Origin: Marinobacter guineae
GTDB lineage: Bacteria > Pseudomonadota > Gammaproteobacteria > Pseudomonadales > Oleiphilaceae
NCBI RefSeq assembly: GCF_002744735.1
Contig: NZ_KZ319340.1
Coordinates: 372,001 to 436,000, forward strand
DNA length: 64,000 nt
Reading direction: 5' to 3'
Shown here: piece after piece, positions 18,071-27,458 of the stretch
How positions within the stretch are numbered: the first letter of the stretch is position 1
Layout of the letters: each line of letters starts with the position of its first letter
Position numbers and translations under genes: made by a program
The notes under the pieces: generated by a model
Databases searched by the model: none
Seen by the model: the letters and a program-made list of their open reading frames with translations, nothing else
What the model was told of the DNA's origin: nothing

Positions 18071-21000
18071 TTATTCGGGAGCCCCCAGGGGCTCGGCAAC
18101 AGTACCCTGCCGGAGTGCCCGCCACTCACGGAACTGTTCCAGCCAGGACAACAGCGCCGGAACAACCACCAATACCAGAATCGTCGACAGTCCCAGTCCG
18201 AAAGCAATGGACGTGGCCATGGGAATCAGGAACTGCGCCTGAAGGGACGTTTCAAACAGCAATGGCAGAAGGCCACCAATGGTTGTCAGGGACGTCAGCA
18301 ATACCGCCCTCACTCGTTGCACGGCGGCCTCGTTGAGTGCATCGGTAATACCCAGCCCCTTCTGCCGCTGCTGATTATAGAAAGCTACGAGAATAATGGC
18401 GTTATTGACCACTATGCCAGATAGACCGAAGAGCCCGAAAAGAGACAGTATGGTCAGCTGCAACCCCATCAGCCAGTGCCCCAGCAGCGCACCCACCAGG
18501 GCAAACGGGATGATGGCCATGACGATCAGTGGCAGGCTCCAGGACGCAAACACCCAGGCCAGCACCACGTACATCAGCCCGAGCCCGATGATCAGGCCGG
18601 TCTTCATGTCCGCCATGGTTTCCCGCTGGTCCGCGGCGCGGCCCTCAAAGCTGTACCGCACGTTGTAGCGATTGGCAATGTCCGGCAGTGCCTCCGCCTG
18701 CAGGCTTGTCAGAATCTGGTCTGTGGTACTGACCCGGGTATTCAGGCCGGAGGTCACTTCAACCGCCAGTTTGCCATCAGCGTGGCGCAGAGCCTGGAAG
18801 CCCTGGCGGTGGTCCAGATTCATCACCTGACTGAGCGGGACGAAGCGCCCGTCGGGAACCCGCACGGTCATACGGGACAGGGTCGACAGACGTTCACGCT
18901 GATCCCGGGGCAGCTGCACGCGCACTTCCACCTCGTCCCGACCGTCCTGGTATATCTGGGCAATCCGGCCATCGAATGCCGCTCGCAGCTGACTGCCAAG
19001 ATCCGCAGTGGTCAGGCCCAGGGCCTCACCGTAAGGGCTGACCTGATATATCAGCTGCTCCCTGCCCCAGGGCATATCGTCTTCCACATCCAGCACCCCC
19101 GGCAGGGTGGCGAGCGCCTGACCCAGCTCATCCGCCGCCCGTTTCAGATTCTCCGCGTTTTCGCCGGTCAGGCGTACGTTAACGTCCCGGCCTGGCGGCC
19201 CGGCCTGTCGCTCCGAAATGGTCAGGTTATCCAGCCCGGCCGGTGTCTCCAGCCGGCCGCGCCACTCGTTGATGAACTCGGGGTTGCGTACCGAGCGCCG
19301 GTCCGAGGGCACCAGCTCGATCATCATCGACCCCAGTTCGTCACCGCTGCGGGAGCTGCCTTCAGCCCCGAGAGTTGCGCCCTGGGTGGTCACTGCGTGA
19401 AGAATGAAATCGCCGCCAAGGGCCGCTTCGGTCTCGTTCAGCGTTCGCTGCATCTGGCCGAGGAAGTCGTCCACCGTTTCCTGATTGGTGCCGGCGACAA
19501 AGCTGGCGTTGGCATAAAATACCGAGGGCTCCGGCGTCGGGAAAAAGTTGAAGCCGAGCCGGCCACCGGCCAGCAGCCCGACGGTCACAAGGGCCAGGGC
19601 AATAGCGCTGGCAACCGTGGCACCCCGGTGCTCCAGGCTATAACGGGAAAACCGGCGAAACCGGCCTTCCCGGAACCGATCAAAGCTTTGCTCAAAGCCA
19701 TGCCGGAACCTCTCAACCGGGCCTGGTTTTTTCGGCTCAGACACCGCCTCCCCTGCTTTTTTCTTGCGGCGGGGAACAAAGGCGTGCCGCAGGTGTGCCG
19801 GCAGAACGATGAAACATTCCAGCAAGGAGGCCACCAGCACACAGATCATTACCAGTGGAATATCGCCGAGAATATTACCGATCACGCCGCCCACCACCAG
19901 CAAGGGCATGAAGGCCGCGACCGTGGTCAGGGACGACGCCAGCACCGGCCAGACCATCCGTTTGGCGGCCCCCTCGGAGGCATAGATCGATTCTTCCCCC
20001 ATGCGGGCGTGGGCGTCGGCGTCCTCGCCGACCACAATGGCATCGTCAACGATCACCCCCAGCGCCATGATCAGGGCAAACAGGGAAATCATGTTGATGG
20101 AGCCACCGATCAGCCAGAGCACTGCCATGGCGGCGAGGAACGCCGTCGGGATGCCAATCGCCACCCACATGGCAACGCGGCCCGGTAGGAACAGGTAGAG
20201 CAAACAAACCACCAGCACCAGACCGCCCAGGCCGTTATTCACCAGCAGGGAGATACGATCATCCAGCAACTGCCAGGTTTCGTCGTAAACTTCCAGGTCG
20301 ATCGTTGGCGGCAGCACCGGCCGGGTGTCCGCCAGCCAGGTTTCCAGAACCTTCGCCGCTGCCAGTGAGTTGCCGTTTTCCGATCGCTGCAACTGAAGCT
20401 CAACTGCCGGCTTGCCGTCTTTCTCCAGGGTGATCTGGCTCTCCCGGGCTTCCTGGCGGATGATGGCGATATCGCTGAGGTTCAGCTGAATACGCTCGCC
20501 GCTGAGAACCGGGATGTTCTCGAACTCCTGAGGGCTCCGGCGCTGTTCCACGGCCCGCAGTTCCCGGGTCGCATCCTGCTGCGCCATCATACCGGCCGGC
20601 AGATCCCGGGAAATGGCGGCAACCCGCTCGGCCACCTGGTCCAGTGACAGCCCGAGGGTTTCAAGCCGCTCAACCGGCACATCAATACTGATCTGCTGCT
20701 CCGGCAGCCCGCGGATAGACACCCGGTCAATGCCCCGCTGCAGCAACTCATCCTCAAAGCGATAAGCCAACTGCCGTAATTCGCTCCGGTCCACGTCACC
20801 GACAACCAGCAACCGGGCTACAGGCTCGTACCGTTCTATCCGGGTCACCTGGGGCTCTTCCGCCTCGGCGGGGAGGTTGGTGAATTCGTCGACCTGCTGG
20901 CGAACATCATCCAGAGCCAGAATCGGATCGGTGCCCTCCTCGAACTCCAGGGTGATGGAGGAAACACTCTGGGCCGAGGTGGAGGTCATCTTTTTCAGGC

Positions 21001-21238
21001 CATCCACACTGCGTAGGCGCTGCTCCAGGGGGTTGGTAATGCCCTGTTCGACATCCTCGGCAGAAGCACCGCTCCAGACCACACGAACGCTCACGATATC
21101 CAGAGCAAAGGTGGGAAAAAACTGGATGTTCATCCGGCTCAGTGCCAGTGCACCGCCAAGCAGCATCACCAGCATCACGAGGTTGGCGGCAACCCGGTGA
21201 TGAACGAAAAACCCGATAACGCCTTTTCTGCGTCTCAT
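18071..21238 (-). CDS. RND efflux transporter permease (first system)
   Basis: This 1055-residue protein has the RND plan: a TM helix at the N-terminus, a large periplasmic porter domain, TM2-TM6, a second porter domain (from about 540) and the last TM cluster. TM4 carries the proton-relay Asp pair in 'GVIVDDAIVVGEDAD'. The start overlaps the end of the upstream adaptor gene (ATGA at 21235-21238). No outer-membrane channel gene is nearby, so it would need a TolC encoded elsewhere. The substrate is unknown. Linkage to an ABC transporter and a lipocalin-like lipoprotein is unusual for an RND drug pump. Confidence 0.92.
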   Translation of the reverse strand: MRRRKGVIGFFVHHRVAANLVMLVMLLGGALALSRMNIQFFPTFALDIVSVRVVWSGASAEDVEQGITNPLEQRLRSVDGLKKMTSTSAQSVSSITLEFEEGTDPILALDDVRQQVDEFTNLPAEAEEPQVTRIERYEPVARLLVVGDVDRSELRQLAYRFEDELLQRGIDRVSIRGLPEQQISIDVPVERLETLGLSLDQVAERVAAISRDLPAGMMAQQDATRELRAVEQRRSPQEFENIPVLSGERIQLNLSDIAIIRQEARESQITLEKDGKPAVELQLQRSENGNSLAAAKVLETWLADTRPVLPPTIDLEVYDETWQLLDDRISLLVNNGLGGLVLVVCLLYLFLPGRVAMWVAIGIPTAFLAAMAVLWLIGGSINMISLFALIMALGVIVDDAIVVGEDADAHARMGEESIYASEGAAKRMVWPVLASSLTTVAAFMPLLVVGGVIGNILGDIPLVMICVLVASLLECFIVLPAHLRHAFVPRRKKKAGEAVSEPKKPGPVERFRHGFEQSFDRFREGRFRRFSRYSLEHRGATVASAIALALVTVGLLAGGRLGFNFFPTPEPSVFYANASFVAGTNQETVDDFLGQMQRTLNETEAALGGDFILHAVTTQGATLGAEGSSRSGDELGSMMIELVPSDRRSVRNPEFINEWRGRLETPAGLDNLTISERQAGPPGRDVNVRLTGENAENLKRAADELGQALATLPGVLDVEDDMPWGREQLIYQVSPYGEALGLTTADLGSQLRAAFDGRIAQIYQDGRDEVEVRVQLPRDQRERLSTLSRMTVRVPDGRFVPLSQVMNLDHRQGFQALRHADGKLAVEVTSGLNTRVSTTDQILTSLQAEALPDIANRYNVRYSFEGRAADQRETMADMKTGLIIGLGLMYVVLAWVFASWSLPLIVMAIIPFALVGALLGHWLMGLQLTILSLFGLFGLSGIVVNNAIILVAFYNQQRQKGLGITDALNEAAVQRVRAVLLTSLTTIGGLLPLLFETSLQAQFLIPMATSIAFGLGLSTILVLVVVPALLSWLEQFREWRALRQGTVAEPLGAPE

Positions 21239-22473
21239 TGCTCCGATGCTCCGGAGTCAGCGGCATCAACTTTCAGGCCGGTGACCGCGTTTGGCAGATG
21301 AGTGGTAATCAGGCGGGCACCGGAAACAAGCGCCTCGCCGGACACCAGCAGCCAGCGCTCGCCATTATTGCCTCGGGCTTCGCCAATACGCTCTATCTTC
21401 GCTCTTTCCATTCGGCCGTCAGATGACAGCAGATAAATGCTGTCGGCGCCGTAGAGTGCGCTGAAAGGGATCGCGACGCTGTTGGCTCTTGCAGCCCGTT
21501 CCAGGGTCACCGGCATCAGGGCCCCGGGGCGGAGACCTTTCGGTTCTCCCTCAAGTTCCAGAATAGCCTCAGTACCGGATGGGTCACTGGTGCCGGCGAA
21601 GCGGGCGAGCCGGAACCAGTGTTCGTCACTCGCGCTGGAGGCCATGAGGGGCTCTCCCCGCTCCAGGGCATCCAGCAATTCGGCACGAAACATTTCCGGC
21701 ACCCGCGCCCTGAGCTCGAGGCCCTCGACAGGATACAGCGAGAGCAGGGGCTCGTTCCGGCTGACCTGGTCACCCCGGGCCACTTGAATGCTGGTCACAA
21801 TGCCGTCAAAGGGGGCGGTCATTCGGGCCCTGGCGGCATCCCGCCGGGTGCTGTCGAGGTTGGCTTCAGCCTGGGCCAGCTTTGCCTCCAGGCTCTGCAG
21901 ACGGGCCGGATGCTCGTCAATGGCCCGCTGCCGGGTGTTCACGGTCAGCTCCGCACGGGCAGAGGCATCAGTGGCAGCTTCCAGTGCCTCACGGGAAGCC
22001 AGGTTACGACTTAACAGCGACCGGGTGCGCTCAAGCTGCCGGCGGGCATTATCGAGAATCGCCTGTTCACTGGCCAACGCCAACTGATCGTTCCGGTAGC
22101 GCACCTGTTCCGAGCGAAGCTGGGCTTGCAAATCCGCCACCTGCGCTTCGGCCTGGGCAAGCTCCGGCCGGATATCGGCATCATCCAGGGCCACCAGCAG
22201 GTCACCCTCGTTCACCCTTTGCCCTTCGGTGACCGGTCGCTCACCAATCCGGCCAGCCAGCGTGGCTGTGACAGTAAGCTGCTCCGGAGCCAGGACCTCG
22301 CCATACAAAGGTAAAACAGGGGTGTGGAAACCTGGCTCAACAACCTGAACCTGAACCCGCCAACTCCGTTCAGTAGCGCTCACTTCCGCAGGCTCCGGGC
22401 GGGTCATCTTGAGTAACAGGAAGCCGGCGATACCGACGGCGATTATCAATACGGGGAGGAGTCGTTTGGACAT
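21235..22473 (-). CDS. RND periplasmic adaptor subunit (first system)
   Basis: This protein of about 412 residues has an N-terminal TM anchor ('RLLPVLIIAVGIAGFLLL', residues 3-20). A lipoyl/barrel-sandwich half ('RIGERPVTEGQRVNEGDLL') follows, then a long alpha-hairpin (about 95-190, rich in Ala/Gln/Glu/Arg), the second lipoyl half ('MTAPFDGIVTSIQV') and beta-barrel domains. These features place it in the HlyD/AcrA-type membrane fusion family. ATG 22473 starts just before the hydrophobic anchor; the in-frame extension upstream to 22536 does not look like a leader. It is the first gene of a five-gene minus-strand unit. Confidence 0.9.
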   Translation of the reverse strand: MSKRLLPVLIIAVGIAGFLLLKMTRPEPAEVSATERSWRVQVQVVEPGFHTPVLPLYGEVLAPEQLTVTATLAGRIGERPVTEGQRVNEGDLLVALDDADIRPELAQAEAQVADLQAQLRSEQVRYRNDQLALASEQAILDNARRQLERTRSLLSRNLASREALEAATDASARAELTVNTRQRAIDEHPARLQSLEAKLAQAEANLDSTRRDAARARMTAPFDGIVTSIQVARGDQVSRNEPLLSLYPVEGLELRARVPEMFRAELLDALERGEPLMASSASDEHWFRLARFAGTSDPSGTEAILELEGEPKGLRPGALMPVTLERAARANSVAIPFSALYGADSIYLLSSDGRMERAKIERIGEARGNNGERWLLVSGEALVSGARLITTHLPNAVTGLKVDAADSGASEQ

Positions 22474-22626
22474 TACTTGCTGGCCAGCTATGGTAGATAA
22501 GGCCCGTAGGGCTGTTAGATTCAGACTACTATACAATCACAGTTCATTTTCGGATCGGGCATTTCTTCCCTGTGCGTCATTTTTACGCAGAAACCAGCCC
22601 CACAGTACCAGCGGAGAAAAGCGAAC
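22474..22626. other. Divergent intergenic region (RND adaptor / K+ channel)
   Basis: This 153-bp stretch separates the first RND operon (minus) from the K+ channel gene (plus) and should hold both promoters. It is more AT-rich than its surroundings around 22510-22560, with a -10-like TATACAAT near 22534. No clear operator was recognised. Confidence 0.4.
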
Positions 22627-23076
22627 TTGACGGTAGAAGAGCATGTTGGCCTCTTGAATGCGAGTCTCATTAATGCACTCATTGTTGCGGTGGTTGTGCT
22701 AATACACCATGAGGTGCTTATTCGCCTGAGCGGCCTGCTGGCAAAGATGCGTCAGAGCCATCATTTCCGTCTGATTGCCGCCGTTTTCGGCATCCTTGCC
22801 GCCCACACCCTGCAAGTCTGGATTTTTGCCGGCGCCTACTACCTGATGCACCATGCCGAGGCCTGGGGTGAACTGACCGGCAATTTTAGTGGCAGCTTCC
22901 TGGATTGTGTCTACTTTTCCTTCACAACCTTCACGACTCTTGGCTACGGCGACATAGAAGCCCTCGGGGTACTCCGATTCCTGACCGGTATCGAGGGCCT
23001 TACCGGCCTCGTGCTGATCACCTGGAGCGCATCCTTCCTGTTCGTCGAAATGCAGCGCTACTGGCCTACCCGTTAA
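22627..23076 (+). CDS. Small two-pore-helix potassium channel protein
   Basis: This 149-residue protein has a canonical K+ selectivity filter, TLGYGD, at residues 104-109, preceded by the pore helix 'YFSFTTFTT'. Hydrophobic helices lie at about 12-37, 48-72 and 118-140. There is no voltage sensor and no RCK domain. It resembles the small 'ion channel family' proteins common in proteobacteria. The start is TTG 22627 with GGAG 10 nt upstream. Its stop codon overlaps the stop of the convergent RND gene (both lie within TTAA at 23073-23076). Confidence 0.88.
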   Translation: MTVEEHVGLLNASLINALIVAVVVLIHHEVLIRLSGLLAKMRQSHHFRLIAAVFGILAAHTLQVWIFAGAYYLMHHAEAWGELTGNFSGSFLDCVYFSFTTFTTLGYGDIEALGVLRFLTGIEGLTGLVLITWSASFLFVEMQRYWPTR

Positions 23077-26000
23077 ACCCATTTGCAGCGGGCCAGCGTG
23101 TAGTAAAGCAGAGGCACCACCAGAACGGTCAGCAAGGTAGACATGGCCAGGCCGAAAACCAGCGATATCGCCAGACCATTGAATATCGGATCGTTCAGAA
23201 TAAAGTAAGCGCCAACCATGGCCGAAATCGCCGTCAGGGCAATGGGTTTGATGCGCACCGCCCCGGCCAGGACCACGGCCTCATCCAGTTCTACACCTTC
23301 TTCTATCAATTGCTGAATAAACACCACCAGCAGGATGGAATTACGAACGATGATCCCGGCCAGCGCGATCATACCGATCATGCTGGTTGCAGTGAATTCG
23401 CGCCCCAACAAAGCATGACCGGGCATGATTCCGATCAGCGTCAGCGGGATGGGCGCCATGATGACCAGGGGCAGAAGATAAGACCGGAATTGCGCCACCA
23501 ACAACACAAAAATCATGAATATGCCCACACTGTAGGCGGCGCCCATATCCCGGAAAGTTTCATAGGTAATCTGCCACTCACCATCCCATTTCAGAGTACC
23601 TTTCTCCGGCAACGGTGGCTGACCGATAAAGTATTGCTCCGGCGCACCCTCTTGCTGGTTCAGAAGGTCCACCATGGCAAACATGCCGTACAACGGTGAA
23701 TCGGTCTCACCGGCCATGTCCGCTGTTACGTAGGTCACCGGCAGCAGATCTTTGTGGTAGATCGCGCCCATCCAGTCCGCTTCCCGAACCTCGGCAATGC
23801 TTGCCAGCGGGACCAGGTTACCGGTGCGGCCTCGCACATTAAGGGACAGCAGCACCGATGGCTGAGCCTTGTCCCCTTCGCTCAGAATCACCCGGATTGG
23901 CACCGGATACTTGGCGTGGTCATCGTGCAGGAAGCTGACGCTGGTTCCGCCAAGGGCCGTCTGCAAGGTACCAACCACCTGGGCCTGGGAGACTCCCAGC
24001 CTTGCTGCACGGTCCCGGTCCACCACCACTTCCCACTGCCTGGTGGGCGCTTCCAGGGTGGTATCAATATCCACCAGGCCGTCTACCTGCGTCATGCCTT
24101 CCGCCACCTTACGAGCCAGCTCTGCCCGGCGGGATTCATCCACGGCGTAGATTTCGGCTACCACCGGGGACAGCACCGGCGGCCCCGGGGGCACCTCCAC
24201 AATTTTCACACTGGCACCGTACTTGTCACCAATCTCCGTTAGAGGGGCCCGCAAGGACTGGGCGATGTCGTGGGACTGGCGATCCCGGTTTTCCTCGTGG
24301 CTGAGGTTGACCTGAATGTCGCCCTGGTAAGAGTCGCTGCGCAGGTAATACTGTCGCACCAGGCCGTTAAAGTTGATGGGGGATGCCGTGCCGGCATAGC
24401 TCTGCCAATTGGCCACTTCGTCGACCGTTTCCAGGTAGCTGCCCATTTCCATCAACACCCGCTGGGTCTGCTCCATTGGCGTGCGCTCCGGCATGTCCAC
24501 GACCACCTGCAGCTCGGATTTGTTGTCGAATGGCAGCATTTTCAGAATGACAGCCAGGAATACCGGCAATGACGCAGCCGCAATGGTAAGCCCGACCACG
24601 CCGAGCCCAAGCAGACGACGTCGCCAGGGATGATCACCCAGGAAAGGACCCAGCACTGTGCGGAAAATGCGCAAGGAGAGCGGGCTGACGCCGTCAGCAG
24701 AACTGGAAGCCTCATCGGCTTCAGCGGCCAATTCACCCTTCTTGTGTTTCAGTAACCGGAAGGCCAGCCAGGGCGCGACCACAAAGGCCACGATCTGGGA
24801 CAGCACCATACCCGCCGAGGCGTTGATCGGAATCGGGCTCATGTAGGGTCCCATCAGACCGCTGACGAACGCCATCGGAATCAGCGCTGCCATGATGGTC
24901 AGGCTCGCCATAATAGTGGGCGTTCCTACCTCGTCTACCGCCACCGGAATGATGTCCTTCACCGGCCACCGGGAGTTCTGGATCCGGCGGTTGATGTTCT
25001 CGGTGATCACGATGCCGTCATCCACCAATATGCCGATGGAGAAGATCAACGCAAACAGGGATACCCGGTTGAGGGTAAAACCCCAGGCCCAGGAAAACAC
25101 CAGGGTCAGCAACAGGGTGATCAGAACCGCAAGACCGACAATCAGGGCCTGGCGCCAGCCCATGGCTGCCAGTACCAGCAGCACCACGCACAAGGTGGCG
25201 GAAATCAGATCGGTGATCAGCTTGCGGGCTTTCTGGGAGGCTGTGGCGCCATAGTCACGGGTAACCAGCACCTCCACACCCACCGGCAAAGCCCGATTGC
25301 GCAATCGCTCCAGCCGTTCTTCAACGGCTGTGGTGATATTGACGGCGTTTTCACCGGGTTTCTTGGCGATAGCCAGGGTGACTGCGGGATACACGTCGCC
25401 AGGCTGGCCTGCTTTCCCGGCCTCTTGTGCCGGCCCGAAGCCGGTCATCACGCTCTGGTCGGCCACTGTGCCGCCCCGGCTGATGTCGGCCACATCCTCA
25501 AGGTAAACCGCTGAGCCAGCATGCATGCCCACCACCAGACGGCGAACGTCCTCTACCGATTTCAGCAGGGTTCCGGCCTGGACCGGAATGGACAGGTTAT
25601 CCCGCGTAACCCTGGCCTCCTGACTGCTGGTGTTGGCAGCGGCCAGCGCGTTACGCAAATCGTCGATAGTCAGGTTGAAGCCGGCCAGCAACGCCGGATC
25701 AAAACGGATATCGACCCGGTCAGGAATACCACCGGTGGTATAGACATCCCGGGTGCCGGGGACCCGCTTCAGGGCGACTTCCAGCATATGGGCCAGGCGG
25801 GTAAGTTCCTCGCCCGTGTGTCCGTTGACCGGGTCGTAGAGGGTCAGGGTCATTACCGGAACATCATCAATGCCCTTTGGTTTGATCACCGGCTGAGTCG
25901 CACCCAGGTTTGTTGGCAACCAGTCCTGGTTTGAATAGACCTGGTTGTACAACCGCACCAGCGCTTCCTGACGGGGCACACCCACTTCAAACTGAACAGT

Positions 26001-26303
26001 GATGACCGCCTGGCCCTGTCGCGACACCGAATAGACATGCTTCACACCCTGGATCTCGCTCATCACCTGCTCGGCGGGTGTGGCGATGGCGCTTTCCACC
26101 TCGCGGGTGCTGGCTCCGGGAAACGCCACCATGATATCCGCCATGGTGACGTCAATCTGGGGTTCTTCCTCCTTCGGGGTGACCACCACAGCCAGAACAC
26201 CAAGGATAATCGCCAGAACGGCCAGCAATGGCGTGAGATGATTGTTCTGGAAAACCCGGGCAATGGCGCCGGATGGACCCACAGGCGGCAGTTCCCGACT
26301 CAC
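23073..26303 (-). CDS. RND efflux transporter permease (second system)
   Basis: This 1076-residue RND pump subunit has 'LTPLLAVLAIILGVLAVVV' as TM1, two porter domains and TM4 'SIGILVDDGIVITENI' with the Asp pair. The closing TM block contains 'GIMPGHALLGREFTATSMIG' and 'GIIVRNSILLVVFI'. This subtype lacks an obvious drug-pocket signature and is often annotated simply as 'efflux RND transporter permease'. It overlaps its adaptor gene by 4 nt at 26300-26303. It shows little direct likeness to the first RND permease beyond family motifs, so it is not a recent duplicate. Confidence 0.92.
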   Translation of the reverse strand: MSRELPPVGPSGAIARVFQNNHLTPLLAVLAIILGVLAVVVTPKEEEPQIDVTMADIMVAFPGASTREVESAIATPAEQVMSEIQGVKHVYSVSRQGQAVITVQFEVGVPRQEALVRLYNQVYSNQDWLPTNLGATQPVIKPKGIDDVPVMTLTLYDPVNGHTGEELTRLAHMLEVALKRVPGTRDVYTTGGIPDRVDIRFDPALLAGFNLTIDDLRNALAAANTSSQEARVTRDNLSIPVQAGTLLKSVEDVRRLVVGMHAGSAVYLEDVADISRGGTVADQSVMTGFGPAQEAGKAGQPGDVYPAVTLAIAKKPGENAVNITTAVEERLERLRNRALPVGVEVLVTRDYGATASQKARKLITDLISATLCVVLLVLAAMGWRQALIVGLAVLITLLLTLVFSWAWGFTLNRVSLFALIFSIGILVDDGIVITENINRRIQNSRWPVKDIIPVAVDEVGTPTIMASLTIMAALIPMAFVSGLMGPYMSPIPINASAGMVLSQIVAFVVAPWLAFRLLKHKKGELAAEADEASSSADGVSPLSLRIFRTVLGPFLGDHPWRRRLLGLGVVGLTIAAASLPVFLAVILKMLPFDNKSELQVVVDMPERTPMEQTQRVLMEMGSYLETVDEVANWQSYAGTASPINFNGLVRQYYLRSDSYQGDIQVNLSHEENRDRQSHDIAQSLRAPLTEIGDKYGASVKIVEVPPGPPVLSPVVAEIYAVDESRRAELARKVAEGMTQVDGLVDIDTTLEAPTRQWEVVVDRDRAARLGVSQAQVVGTLQTALGGTSVSFLHDDHAKYPVPIRVILSEGDKAQPSVLLSLNVRGRTGNLVPLASIAEVREADWMGAIYHKDLLPVTYVTADMAGETDSPLYGMFAMVDLLNQQEGAPEQYFIGQPPLPEKGTLKWDGEWQITYETFRDMGAAYSVGIFMIFVLLVAQFRSYLLPLVIMAPIPLTLIGIMPGHALLGREFTATSMIGMIALAGIIVRNSILLVVFIQQLIEEGVELDEAVVLAGAVRIKPIALTAISAMVGAYFILNDPIFNGLAISLVFGLAMSTLLTVLVVPLLYYTLARCKWV

Positions 26304-27373
26304 GGTTTCGCCTCCGTGCCCGACTCGGTGACCAGGTTCAGTCGATCACTGCCAACCAACTCCGAAGGGTTGGTAACCACCCGTTCGCCCTCGCTCAGGC
26401 CCGCGAGGATCTCAAGCCGGCCGTTGTCCCTGATCCCGGTGCGTACCTGGCGCAGCCGCGGCCGATCCTGATCATCGAGCACGAACACAGCCCTTAGCTC
26501 ACTGCGGTGGATCAGGCTGCTGGCTGGCACCCAGAGTGCCTCGCGGCTGGCAACCGGCACGCCGACTTTCACCAGCATGCCGGGAAACAGGGAGCCGTTG
26601 GGCTCGTTGAGCCGCATCCGCAACCGGAAGGTGTGAGTGGCCGGGTCGGCGTAGGGGTAGAACGTCATCTCGCCGGTTTCCAGCACTCGGCCATCTGCCA
26701 GAGTAACCCGGGCCTGGCGCTCGTTGCGCGCCAGTTCTGCATACTTCTGTGGCAGATCAACCACGACCCGAAGCTGTTCCAGGGACAACCCGCTGAGCAG
26801 GGGCTGGCCAGGGCTCACGGCCTCGCCCAACTCCACATGGCGCTCGGTGAGGATGCCGCCATAGGGCGCCACTACCCGGGTATAGGACAGCTGTTCCTGT
26901 GCCTCGGAAACCGTCGCACTGGCACGCTCCACCCTGGCTCTGGCGGCGGCAAGATTGTTGCGGGCCTGATCAAACTCCTGGCGCGATACCAACCCCCGCT
27001 CATGAACCGCCTCAATTCGTTCAAAGCGTTGCCTCGCATCCGAAAACGCCGCTTCAGCCTCTTCCAGCCCGGCCTGGGCCTGGCGCAACCGGGAGCGCTG
27101 CTCACTGTCCTCCAGCTGGACAATCAGATCACCGGCGACAACCGAGTCATCAACATCGAAAGGCAGGTTCTGAACCGTACCACTGGTCTGAGCCGAGACA
27201 GTGCTCTGCTGAACAGCTTCGATAACTCCATCAAGATGGACGGTTTCCTGAAGGCTGCTGCGTTCTGCAACCGCCGTCGTCACTGCTCCAGCGTCGGCAT
27301 TGCCCTGTGCCTGCGCCACCGAAGCCAACAGCCCCAGGGCAATAGTTAAACCTGCAGCAGCAATCCGCCCCAT
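26300..27373 (-). CDS. RND periplasmic adaptor subunit (second system)
   Basis: This protein of about 357 residues has a Sec signal peptide ('LTIALGLLASVAQAQ', cleavage near residue 23). It then has the lipoyl half 'VDDSVVAGDLIVQLEDSEQ', a coiled-coil hairpin (about 85-160), the second lipoyl half 'VVAPYGGILTERHVELGE' and C-terminal barrels. The start at ATG 27373 is fixed by GGAGGTG six bases upstream; an in-frame extension to 27430 lacks such support. It is the first gene of a two-gene pump operon located right after the ATPase operon, with an AT-rich promoter region between. Confidence 0.9.
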   Translation of the reverse strand: MGRIAAAGLTIALGLLASVAQAQGNADAGAVTTAVAERSSLQETVHLDGVIEAVQQSTVSAQTSGTVQNLPFDVDDSVVAGDLIVQLEDSEQRSRLRQAQAGLEEAEAAFSDARQRFERIEAVHERGLVSRQEFDQARNNLAAARARVERASATVSEAQEQLSYTRVVAPYGGILTERHVELGEAVSPGQPLLSGLSLEQLRVVVDLPQKYAELARNERQARVTLADGRVLETGEMTFYPYADPATHTFRLRMRLNEPNGSLFPGMLVKVGVPVASREALWVPASSLIHRSELRAVFVLDDQDRPRLRQVRTGIRDNGRLEILAGLSEGERVVTNPSELVGSDRLNLVTESGTEAKP

Positions 27374-27399
27374 TAAGCACCTCCGGGATAACGCGTTGG

Positions 27400-27413
27400 T
27401 TATTAGGTAATAA
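27400..27413 (-). promoter_or_regulatory. AT-rich palindrome at the second RND promoter
   Basis: TTATTA-GG-TAATAA is a perfect 6+2+6 inverted repeat located 27-40 bp before the adaptor start codon, inside the most AT-rich part of the 85-bp gap. It could be a repressor operator (for example of a TetR-type protein) overlapping the -10 region. No regulator gene lies next to it. Confidence 0.4.
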
Positions 27414-27458
27414 GCTAAGATTATCAGCAATCCTCTTCTGAAAACATGCAGGAGAGGC

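Noticed and set aside
18476..20188. A 570-residue open frame on the plus strand opposite the first RND permease
   Set aside because: It is antisense to a clear 1055-residue RND gene, is rich in His/Gln/Arg with no domain, and results from GC-rich codon bias.
23073..27373. The two RND pumps as a recent duplication
   Set aside because: Apart from family motifs the two permeases and adaptors differ throughout, including the N-terminus and TM4 region.
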